Below, one piece after another: positions 23,543-34,549 of a stretch of DNA of 64,000 nucleotides. Made by a program: the position numbers and the translations under genes. The notes under the pieces were generated by a model. It made no database searches, had not been told where the DNA came from, and saw nothing but the letters and a program-made list of their open reading frames with translations. The stretch spans positions 2,108,001 to 2,172,000 of the forward strand of contig JAECYW010000012.1 of NCBI GenBank assembly GCA_023014335.1, given 5' to 3'. The stretch's first letter is position 1. Each line of letters starts with the position of its first letter. This DNA comes from Galerina marginata (Eukaryota; Basidiomycota; Agaricomycetes; Agaricales; Galerinaceae).

Positions 23543-26500
23543 TCACTGGAAGTACGAGTCCACAAACATCTGCGAATGCATGTTATTGACACCTCCATTC
23601 CCTCCGCTCTCCTGGCCCACACCGCCCTTGCTCGGCTCCTCAGGAAGGGCCATGGGCGGATGCAAGTAGGTCGAGAACAGGCTCTCCTCGTCCTGGAGAG
23701 CCATGGGCGGGTGCAAGTAATCCATGGGCGAGTCCTCATTAGCAGCATTGCTAGCATTGCTCGAGCTGCTCGAGCTGGTGCTCGTCGACCCGCTCCCACT
23801 GCCGTTGGAAGGGTGGAACAGCGCAGGCTCGTTGTCCGTGTTGCCCTGGGGCATCATGGGCGGATGCCAGAAGGTGTTGCCGGACCCACGGAGAGCAGGG
23901 CCAGAATTGATGGTGCCGTTGCTGTTGTAGGTGCTGAATGGGAACTCCATCGACGCGCGCTTGGAGTGAGAAGCCGACGATGAGGAAGAGCTGAAGCTCT
24001 CTCCGCTGTACGAACTGAAGGAGACGGCAGAGGAGGGGGGCTCAGATGCGGAGTCGGTGCTCATCCTTCGCCTCTTGGTGGAACGTGGGCTGAGACCGAG
24101 GTCGATCTCGGTAGACTCCACCGTGGAGAACGGGAGGGCGTCGGTGTTCATGTTATACAGCTGCATCAAATAATCCGGGTGGTATGGGCCAGGGTACGCA
24201 AGCTGGAAGGGGTTGAACAGAGGCGCCTGTGCGTTGTCGGCGGTGGCACCAAGAGCCCCCATGAGCTCCGACGAAGAATTATTGTTACGGAACTCGGTCT
24301 CTTCGGTGAAGTCGTAAGTCATCTGGGTTGTCGAGTCAGGAGCGAGAGTGGGCGAGGCTTCAGGGACAGGAGAAGTGCGGCGACTAACACCAGGGCTGGC
24401 GGAGGGTGTGTCCTCTGGGCCAGTGCCAGGACGACGGGCGTCATGTCTGGACCGCTTGCGAATGACATCGGACTTCATCGAAATGGGGCGGGCGGAGCCG
24501 TGGAGCTTGTAATATAGACCACAGCTAAAAGGTCGTAATTTAATTAATAACAAATCGAATTAGAATCAAATACGGTGGAGCACATACGCGTTGCAAACGG
24601 TCTTGCCCTCGTCATCCTTCCTCCACAGAGGAGTAGCTGTGGTGTGACAGTTGTAGCACTGCGCTGCCACTGAGGGTCGAACTTTTTTTCAATAAGGCGG
24701 AGAAACTTAAGCGAAAATCAAGTAAACATACCCATAACGTCCACAGCTTCCTGGCGGGGCGCTGCTTGCGTGCGGCTCTCGCCATGCGAATTGCGCATGC
24801 TCTTGGGGCGAGGTCGTTTATGCTGTGCGAAATTAAGGTTGACGTACATTAGCTCGAAATGAATCAAACAGACAAAAAGACAAAAAACGAACCAATTTGC
24901 AGTACAAACCGCAGGCGTTGCAGTTCAATTCGTCGTTCAAGCCGCGCCTCCAGAGCGGGGTGTGGGTCGCGCCGCAGTTGGAACATTCGGCTTTGACCCC
25001 GCCAGGAGCGGAATTTCCCAACCCAGAGCCCACAGTGCCGCGGAGCACAGCAGGGTTCAGGCTCGTCGCAGTCGCAGACGGACCCGAGGAACGGGTTGCG
25101 ACAGTTTGTGTCCGAAGAGTCAGAGTTGGGCGGCCGGTTGGGGTGTTGGAGCGAGTGCCGTAAATGGAACTGACTCGAGAAGGTGCAACAGTCTCAGGCA
25201 AAATGTCTTTGACTGCCTGAGAGAGGGGAGGAATGTTTTTGAAGATGGAGGTCTTCTTGGCGGTGCTGGGAGCCGGGGAAAGCTGGTCGATGTCCTCGTC
25301 GTCGCTAATAAGAGTGCTTCCAGAGTCTTCGTCGCCAGCGTGTGCGGAAGAAGTGACGGAGGCCGAGGAAGAAGAAGAGGAAGCAACCGAAAAAGTGCGG
25401 GAGTTGAGTACGGCGATGGCAGGAGTTGCAGAAGAGGAAGCAGCAGCGGACTGGCCGCTGGAGGAAGCCATGACCACGTCCTGGTTGGAGGAGTTGTCAG
25501 AAGCTTCGGAATTTTCGGCAGAGATGCCAGCGTTGATGGCACTGGCTGCGGCGTCGGCGATAGCTGAGGACCAGTCGGAATGGGAGGCACTGTCGTTGGA
25601 GGTGTCGTCACTAAATAAGAGATCATCGAGAGGAAGCTCGATGGTGGGGCGCGAGATGCTGAACTGGTCGTTATTTCCGGAGGGGTTGAACCCTTCGCCG
25701 TAATTCATGCGGTTCGTTAAGGTGGGGGTAGCGAAAAGCAATGCAGAGGGGCCGAAATCGTTATCAAAGAGACCGGGAAAGTGGAGGGACTGCGACGAAG
25801 CAGAGGAAGAAGTGGCGGCGGTGTCTGTCGAATCCTCTGGTTCGGTGTCGGCCATGACGGCGTCCTCGCGGTCCACTTGGGCTCGGGCACGAGTTCGCTT
25901 GGTAAACTCGGCAGAAGGCTTCGTGTCGGGCTTCTTGACGAGGGTGGCAGAGGCTGGTTGTGAGGGTTGATCGACGCTGAAGGTGAATTGCATGCGTTTA
26001 ATGGTCCCGGGCTGAGCATTCTGGCTGGCCTCGCGGTTGCGCTCTTTTTCGACAGCTCGCTGTCTAATCATGTCGGTGGAGTGATTGCGTTTAAAGTCGG
26101 GGGCTTCGAGCTCCTCGATGCTCCTTTGAGAGATGAAGGGGTTACTAGGGTCAAGGGTTACGGAGGGCGCTTAACAACATACCGGCCTTTCTCCTTGTCG
26201 AGCTTGTCTCCCATGCACTTGCTGAGCTTCTTGAATTCACGTTTGGATCGTGCATTGTCGGTGTCGACCATGAGGTTCTGGAGATGCCATAACCTCCAAC
26301 TCAAGTTCTCCAGTCTTTGGCCTTGTTCGAGGTAGCTGGCGACCTTGGTACAGACCTGGACAAAGGAGTCAACGACGGAGATAAGACAACTATAAAGAAG
26401 CAAGTACCTTCCAGGTTTTGGTTAGAGATTCTGTATCATTGAGGTTGCTGAACGCGACAAAAGACTTGTTTCCCTAAACCGGGACAAAGAAGAGGCGGAA

Positions 26501-26591
26501 AAAAAAGGAAAAAAAGGCAATGAGTGAACGAGATAAAAAAGATGGCGCAAAGGCGACCAACTTTGAACTTGAGATTGAGGATAGAGGGCAT
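23543..26591 (-). CDS. GATA zinc-finger transcription factor with AreA-type N-terminal domain and two fingers
   Basis: Nuclear transcription factor of about 882 aa. Exons: 26569-26591 (boundary uncertain), 26408-26474, 26183-26355, 24893-26123, 24732-24822, 24588-24669, 23543-24524. The N-terminus holds the block TKTWKVCTKVASYLEQGQ and RLENLSWRLW, typical of the AreA/Gaf1 GATA N-terminal domain (Pfam GATA_AreA). After a long acidic, Ser-rich region come two Cys4 fingers. Finger 1 is CSNC-x17-CNAC followed by LHKRPRPK. Finger 2 is CYNC-x17-CNAC, ending LHGSARP. They are separated by only about 40 residues and lack the Cys-rich linker of iron-siderophore repressors (Sre/Urbs1/Fep1). The C-terminal part repeats a HPPM motif. 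The family suggests nitrogen or nutrient control. The Met at 26591 is inferred; exon 1 needs a weak GTTCAA donor to keep frame. Confidence 0.85.
23645..23873 (-). repeat. Repeated HPPM motif in the GATA-factor C-terminus
   Basis: Two copies encode YLHPPMAL (about 23645-23668 and 23695-23718). A third, weaker copy encodes FWHPPMMP (about 23853-23873). The DNA repeat is the core catgggcggatgcaagta. This is a coding short-motif repeat within the last exon. Confidence 0.75.
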
Positions 26592-29500
26592 TTAGCAGCA
26601 GAGGGACGCGAGAGAGAAATGAGAAGGGGATCAAGGAAAGAGAGAGAAAGGGACGATGATGGGTTTTAGGCAGAAGCGGTGACAGTCTGAACCAAATCGG
26701 CTTTTTCGCCTTGATGCACGTTGCAAATACCCATATATTTTGAAATTCCACAGAGCACCAAGATTCGGTCCTAGTTCCCTGTCTCTTCTTCCTTCTCTTT
26801 GTCTTGCGGAGACGCACATCTGACTCGATATCTCGACCCGAATACCGATTAAACTGCTGGGTCTGACTCGAACCGGTTCGTTTCCCGCCGACCTTCTTCC
26901 GTTGCCCTCTTCTCTGACCCCCGGTGTGAGAGCCAATCTCCTCATGTCCTGCATTAATAGCTCCCCAGATTTTCATTCCATTTTAACACTATTAAGCCTT
27001 TCATTTCATGAACATGTAAACCTATCAGAGTCTTCTGCAGAGAACGGGATGAAAATCACCCCACAGTCCTCCATCACGCAATCCCTTCGCAGAACCGCAA
27101 TCCTCCTACCACCGTCCAGTCTGTCCCATATGTACATCCAGTACACCCAGTTCCCATTCTTCCTTAATCAGGAATTTTGCCCATAACCCTACCTTCATGT
27201 GCCTGTATGTGCAAATTCGAAAAACACACGCACTCAATACCTCCGAATCTGAACTCAGCAAAGTCTGGAAGGAGTTGCATCTCCATCACGCGACCCACAA
27301 CCCCCTCTCGTCGCTTAGATCTCCCACCAGAACGCCTCAGAGCCCTCTCCTGGGTCGGGCGTAGCAATGTATGATTGCCTGCCTCGAGGCCGGTCTGCGT
27401 TACCGTACAAGGCCAATAGCGCTTGTCGTGTTCGCTGAGCATGCTGACAACGTGCATTCGCGCTGATAACGGTCTCATTTAATTGCATCTCATCACCAAA
27501 GGGCTCGAGCGATTGGGCGAAATTAATAGATGTGGGTAAATCTACTTGCCTCTACGGTTTGGGCGGCCCGTGGCTCGCGACGCAGGGAGAAGAAGTGAAC
27601 CAGAACTACAACCCGACGAACGCCAAGTCGGCTATCATTCATTAGGAGGCTGTGAGGACTAGCTAGGGTGGTATACATTTGTAGCTAAGCGTCGTAATAC
27701 AATTACAATGGACTTTACATGGCTAGAGTTAGTCAGGATGCGTGGTTGTCGCGGTTGCGCCGCAACCTGCACCCCACCATCCATCTGCCATGGCCAGGGA
27801 CACAAAGAAACCTCCAACGGCATTCCTTCCATCAGACCCGTAAAATGTACTTTCGAACAATCTCGAACAATACGACGCGTACATGTAAAGAGAGACAAGA
27901 CCCTCGCTTGGATTATTATAACGATGTACTCACAGGCTACACCTCAACGGCGTTTACGCAACATTCATTACTCCCAATCACAAATATGACTCGGAGACGG
28001 TTTCGAACCAGTTGTCCAACTAATCCAGCCTTCCTTCTTCCATGTAAAACGCTCAGAAAAAAGGTGGAAAGTTCCTCATTCCTTATCTATAACGAAATTC
28101 CCTGGCAATACCAGAGGTATGATTAGACCTGTCATTCGACGACAGGACGACAGGACACGCTCCCTCCAGTCGACACCACGAACCGTGCATGATATCATCC
28201 ATGCTTCCTGATTCCGCAGAGTGCAAGCAGAACAGTACTTAAGTATAGCGAGATGGAAACTATTGTTATCGTGGTTATCATCGAACGGGCATTAGTTGTG
28301 AGATCCGACGACGACAGCAATAGAAAATAGCATAACCATAAACCTCCAACGAGAAAGTGCATAGCATAGACTTTTGAAAACATAGCAGAGTGGCAGTAAG
28401 TAGGCCTTGGCATTGAATGATGAATATATCCACAAGAGTCTGATAACGAGCGCTTCTCGATTCTCCGAGTAACTTTTCATTTGCGACGAGTCGGCCAACG
28501 CAGGTGCCTGCAGGCAAGTACAAGACATAGTTATATAAAGAGAAATATCAGCGCACGAACGTTGCTGAAAGCAGAGATAGACGTAAAAGAAGGCCCAACA
28601 ATATCGCGGTCAGCAACAACGTCCAGGAGGTGGCTAGCACGTCATTCACCCATCCATCAGGTCCTGGGTGAAAGTCAACGCTGACCAGCAAGCCGTGTTG
28701 AATAGAACCCGTTTCGAACGTCTCAAAGAATACTAGAAGCTGCAGAAAACTCCTCGCATAGATAACATAGCCACATTGTCGCTAAAATGTTGCAATGTTC
28801 ACTTTTCATATCGATAAGAACTGGAGGTCACTTGCTTCCTTGGTTAATTGACTCCCACAGAGGACTGCTGTAATTGCCCATCGACGCCCATCGATAAGCC
28901 GCTGAGGATATAAAAGGAAGGCGAACCGATTCGCGTCCTGACCAGTCCCGCGAAAGATCAGATGAATGATTTGAGCCGACTAGCGAGATATTATGGAACA
29001 CGTGAAGCGAGCTAAGATGAAAGGCCATGATGTCACAGGGGAATATCCCTTGAACTGCATGTAGGCACGCCCGCTGAACGAAATCTAACGCCCAATTCCA
29101 GCCTCAGGGTGACCAGGAGGGGTAGTAATCGCCAGGCATCCAGGCTTGCCATTCTGAACAAATGCAGATAGATAGCATATGAGCAAGAGGGATTGATCAG
29201 ATCATACATAGCCGCTGGAAGGTTATGTCCGAACTTCCTAAAGGAAACGCACACAGGACGAAGCCAAGCTCAAGATGCGGGGAAAGCTCGCCTGCCCAAC
29301 TTGCATAAACATAAAGGCGCCTGGAGGCAAGACGCAAAATGCAGGCACCAGCCGTTGGTCGGCAAGTTTCAGAAGTGAGCCAAAAAGGCAATTGTTGACG
29401 GTTCATGACATTTATAGTTGGTCGGTTCGCCACTTCCATGTCACCGAGTTTCGACAAGCTAAGAGACGAGCATTCGCCCACCCAATTATTCGGTGGACGT

Positions 29501-32500
29501 CTTTCCGAAGGATCGCCACCCGAGATGCCTTTGTGTGAATCGTGATGGAACCATAATCACAGAAAGGCAAGAGAAGAGCCCATCGCTTCTCCCCTTCGTC
29601 CGCAAAAGGCAAGCCTGGCCCATGGTAGAAGAAGGAAGAAGCTTGATCACAGATAAGTGGCTCTATAAACAGTCCCTAAAGTTCGAAATAATCGAGACCA
29701 TTCTCCGGCTGAAGGCAAATATATGTTGACAGCAGTTGATAACGCCCCGGTGATCCCATTTAGAGACCATATCGCTATCACCACCAATGCTCGTGAAGGA
29801 ACAAGGATCAAGGATGACAGCAACGGAATGGCTTCCCGGTCTACGCCTCGTGTAAGAGGCCAATCGCCAGTAATTAAGCTAAGGAGCAATAGGCCATGCC
29901 AACCAGAGATAACGATGGTCAATTTGTTGGTCAAGAGGTCGACGTGGTCGAGACTACTTGGCCAAGATTGGATGTCCGGGAGCGTTATTGGTGAAATGTG
30001 CGTTGAGCTATGGTCGTGACCACAACGCGATCCTTACCATGGTCGCGGCCTCTCTACATCTAATGCCATTAGCTGATGAACTGCTGGACACAGACAAGTC
30101 CACTTTACTCGGAGGGCTGGGCTTCATGATATCTCGGAATCGGAGTCGGAGTCGGAGCACAAGTTGCGCAAGTTGGAAGGTCTCGGAGACCTCTGGTAGA
30201 CCAATGAAAACTTTAGGTTTTAGAGTTATATGAATCTGAGAAAAATGGGACGGCCAACCGCAAAGCTGGGCGAGAGGACGTGGCGATAGATGGGCAGCCT
30301 CATGTTGAAGTTCCTCGACCTTTATCACAAACGCCAACATGAAGCAGGCGAAAATACATGCGCAGAACACACTCGACGCCACGGCGTCTACATCCACTTT
30401 CGAAGACAACAGGCCAACTGTATCCCGCCCGACGAAAAAAAAAATTGGCGCGGCTGCAGGGCCCTACATCGTGGGGGTGAAAATGCTTGCAACGTGTTGT
30501 GGTGGAAGGAAGAGAAGGATGGACAACCATGCCTTCAGTTTTTTGAGGGAGGGCCATTCCGTTCGGTTGCACGCGATATCGTATCGATCTACTATCAATC
30601 GATGGATAGATAGATCGTATGTCAGCCTGAGTGTCAAGGGAGAAGAAACGAAGCTCTCTGTTTCCGATTTAGTTGGATACGCCGAGATCTTCTTGGATGT
30701 ACGATTATCGTAGTCAATCACGTATCGAATGACAACATTATCGACATCGACGATCGACGTATGTGTACAGGAATGCGGGGAAGCTCAATTGAGCTTGGAA
30801 GTGGGCGACGTCGAATCGGAGAATCTGTAGCAATCCATAAAGAGGAATATACTTACTTTGGGCAGAAATAACACCCAGAGATCTAGAAAGATCTGCAGAT
30901 GGGACCGTCAGAGAAAACACGTTGTTCATTATCCGGACTCCATTATCCGGACTCAGAGATCGAGACAAATTTCCAACCCGCGCCATTGGTGAAGGATCGT
31001 GATTTTCCTCGCATACTTAGTCCATTCAAGGTAGAATCGGTGGTGTCCTGCGGCGACTTCAATTTGCTGTTATTCTGCTTGTCAGTTTTATAATCGATAA
31101 CTGAGAAACATAGAACACACACATGTTGTGAGACTGATTAACTTTGTCAGGGCACTCCTTGATCCATCCGAATCTTAAATAAGATCTGCGAGCGACCAAG
31201 CCTTCATAGAGCTTCATCTTATTCTAGAACGAGGTCCGCTTTGAAAACGCCACCATTAAGCACCTCCTTTTCAAATAGTGGCGCTAAGTGTGTGATATCA
31301 ACCGACTTGTTGAGAGGTATATGTAGAAAAGTCGATGTCAGATGAAATAATCGTCGTGTTTGATATGGCAATCCGTAAAGGTGGTCGTTCCGAAGTAGAA
31401 AATAGGACAGGCCAGAGCAGAGGTATCCTCGCTATCTTACAAGTCTGCGCCATGAGATGGCATGTGACTCGTCTAGGGTCTGTTCCAAGTTGAGTCCCAA
31501 TCCAACTGGTCTGCGACCTGGCATTTCGGTATCAAAGCCTACAAGTTGATATTCCCTCGCCAGCTCGAAGAGGTGCAACCCCCTGGAGTTGACGTTCATA
31601 GTTCGTTGTTTTTCGAGAGAAGCAGTTGTCGAGACGCGATCCTGCTAAGTGGGTTTTAGCCTAAGAACGCCTGGTGAACATGATATCTATGTAGCTTGGC
31701 CAAATCATTCCTGGTAATACGGAAGAAAACAAAAGACCGCACGAAGTGAGTAGATGAAGGCAGTTTCGCTACTCCGGTCATACGTGAGGTCCTTCCAGCT
31801 TCGACCCTACACAGCGAGCACCTATCGATCTGCTCCACGATGCCTTCTGGAGTAAGACGATTTGTGTCTTCCTCTTCAGTGTCATTGAAACCCTCGTCAA
31901 TTATTGTTTTCTTTATGCTATCGAGGGATTTGAGAGCTTGGAGCAATTGCAGCCCAGTGAAGCCAGAGTGGCAAAATGAAGGTTGAAGCCAAGATACGGA
32001 TCAATCGATCAGGTGTCCGACGCGTCAACGTTAACTGTACCTCGATCACATGACCCGGACATCAGATCTTCACAATCACTGTCAGATCGGTGATCCGTTC
32101 AAGTTCCGAACTTCGAAGTGCCGATAAATCAAAGAAATGTGTCTGAATTGGTCTGAATATACCGATACGTCGAATACAATAAATTCCCCAATGTCCTGCT
32201 ATATGTGGGCGTCGTGGGCCCAGAACGTGCAAAGAATGTGGTTGAAAACTTATCAAAAGCTTTCACCAAGCTTCAAATACCACTGACTAAATTCTACCAC
32301 CCAACAGGCTGACCTCCGCACCTCTCATGGCCACTAGATTGGTCCTTTCAATAAAATATATCCCCGATATAAAAATACTGTACCATTTCGGTCAATTCGT
32401 TCAGTCCTAGTCTTATGTCGCATCGTTACACCAGATTTAACTATTTCTCGATTTGTCGGAATTTTTGAGATTTTTAGAAAATTCAAAAAATGACGTCAAA

Positions 32501-34549
32501 GCGTGGACGAATTGACCTAAATGTAAGGTACTTAATCCAGAACTGGAAGTCCCTCTACTTTCCTTTAACTTCTTTCTCCTCTGAGTGACACATGTAAGAA
32601 GTAGAGGACAAATAACTAATTATAACGCAGGTTTCTTGACATTCAATTTAGATTGTAGTTATAGATATGCGAAAATCATTAAGGCGGTAACAGTTCCATC
32701 TGAGACTCTTCATTTCCCACGTCCCAGCAATCTCCCAGAGTTTGGAAACATTAATTGCAAAATCTTGAGCAACAGATGGCAGGATCATTGATGTTAATAC
32801 ATATAACAGGCCACAAAGAAAATCGGCGATAGGCGACACTGTCATCGCGCATTCTGATCCAAAATTAGGGATCAGTGGCGCAAAATGCAGAGGAAACTGG
32901 AGAAACTGATACTCTATTAGAGTCCGTTAGCCCTAAAATCTCTTTCAAGCAAAATGTTTGACGGTATGTTACCATCGTGGCATCGTTACCTTCCCATTTG
33001 AATTAACTAGAATAGGTATATATGGGCTTAATTTTTAAGGCAGTGAGACAAGTTTAAAAGTATTTAGCTCACTTGGGAGACTTGCTTTCGTAAGTGCTGG
33101 TGACTTGCTAGACGCTTGTGAATGTTCGCCTCAGGCCTGATTATGTGGAGCAAATGTGGAGTTTCAACTATTAATGTGTGCTTTAGCGAGACGTAGGCCT
33201 ATCCTTGTCAGATGTCTGTTGCTTCTGCTTGTCGTGCCATCCTCCAACAGGGGTCTAGCTGTTACCATCTGGTATTGAGGGCAAGCGCTCAACGAGCGCT
33301 TATGCTTTTATCTTATCAGCTTCATGACTAAGCATTACTGTGACGAGGTGACTCACACTAGGCCTCTGTCGACACTGCCTCTCTTTCTCTCACAAAACCA
33401 TTATGATTCAGGGAACGCAATGAATGTATCTCCAAAAATTCATTGTGTATTCCGCTTAGGGTAGAAAAAAATCCCCCGGCGCTTATTGCCAACCCAAAGT
33501 ATCTGCCCGCCAAATTCTATGTGCTCAATACACGGCTCAATTGCATTTATTTGGCACCAGTCCTCGTATGCGCAAGAAGAGCAGCCAAACAGCAATGCCA
33601 TCTGCAGACTGCTTTGCGTGTAAATGTGCCAACGAAACGCCGCGTCGCCGACAATCCGCCTCCAGGGTTTCTCGTTTCCTCAGGCTGCCGGCTGAAGAAA
33701 GAAAGCAGCAAACGCCATAGAATGACAATGGCTAATGGAGCCCAAAGGTCGATGTATATTAAACATTCTTCATGAAACACCACGAAAGAAAGCTGGCCAG
33801 GAATACAACGGTATTCCCTTCATTTTTGACCCACTGCAACATATTGTGGCCATTCAAGTTTATCCTCCTTGGCAACGTGAAGATTTATGCAAAGGTTGGG
33901 GCTTTCGGCGGTGCCTCTCACGTAGTTTGAACCTCTCAAGCTTTTATCCGAATGGAATCCTGGTATATCAACTGGGATGCTTAAGCTTACAATGCACTCT
34001 TCTGCTCTTGGACGGAAATCTGTGGAGGATTTGGGTGTAGCCCGACTGCCTGCGAAATCGATGACAATGAAGCTCGAAATATTTTCTCGCCATATTCCTT
34101 CTGGCAACCTACTAGCGCCTCGTTGGGAAGTTGAGAGATGATAGCACTATCTGATATCAGTGTTGCAATGTTTTGGTGCTCCTAAGGTGATCCCATCTTT
34201 TATCACGATCGAAATTAATTTGAGACATAGTTTCGGAACGATACAAGTATCAATGATGCCCCGATGCCGTACTTTTAGGTTTCTGAAGAGAGGGATGGGA
34301 ACCAGTCAACTGAGGCAACATACTTGCTTAACACGCCGCGGTAGGCTAGTCAGTCGTAAATTACCCCAAGCGACATCTTCGACTCAAATTTCATAACAAT
34401 GCAGTGCTATGCGATGTCCTGGTATAAACGACGAACAAAAGATCTTTCCCCAGATGGGCTAGAAATAATAATCATATTGGGCATAATTTCGTACTACATA
34501 TTTGTTAAACTAACCAGAGCATTGCGCCGAAAGAGCCTAGAACAAGGAT
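26592..34549. other. 8-kb gene-poor region
   Basis: This is the longest stretch without a supported gene. The left 0.7 kb is the CT-rich (sense-strand) leader and promoter of the GATA gene. Between about 28190 and 30410 the minus strand has several hydrophobic open frames (28195-28413, 28278-28523, 29647-29934, 30008-30409) that could be exons of a membrane protein, but I could not join them. At about 31226-31640 (minus) one frame stays open for about 130 codons apart from a single internal TAG. No transposase, reverse transcriptase or terminal repeats were recognised. Confidence 0.4.
30927..30954. repeat. Perfect 14-bp tandem duplication
   Basis: The unit cattatccggactc occurs twice head to tail (30927-30940 and 30941-30954). 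No associated gene was found. Confidence 0.8.

Noticed and set aside
24962..25703. Long plus-strand open frames (201 and 156 codons) opposite the GATA-factor gene
   Set aside because: They are antisense shadows produced by the Ser-, Ala- and Asp-rich coding sequence; no motifs, and the minus frame is clearly coding.
23543..26591. Iron-siderophore repressor (Sre/Urbs1/Fep1) as identity of the two-finger GATA protein
   Set aside because: The Cys-rich linker between fingers is missing and an AreA-type N-terminal domain is present.
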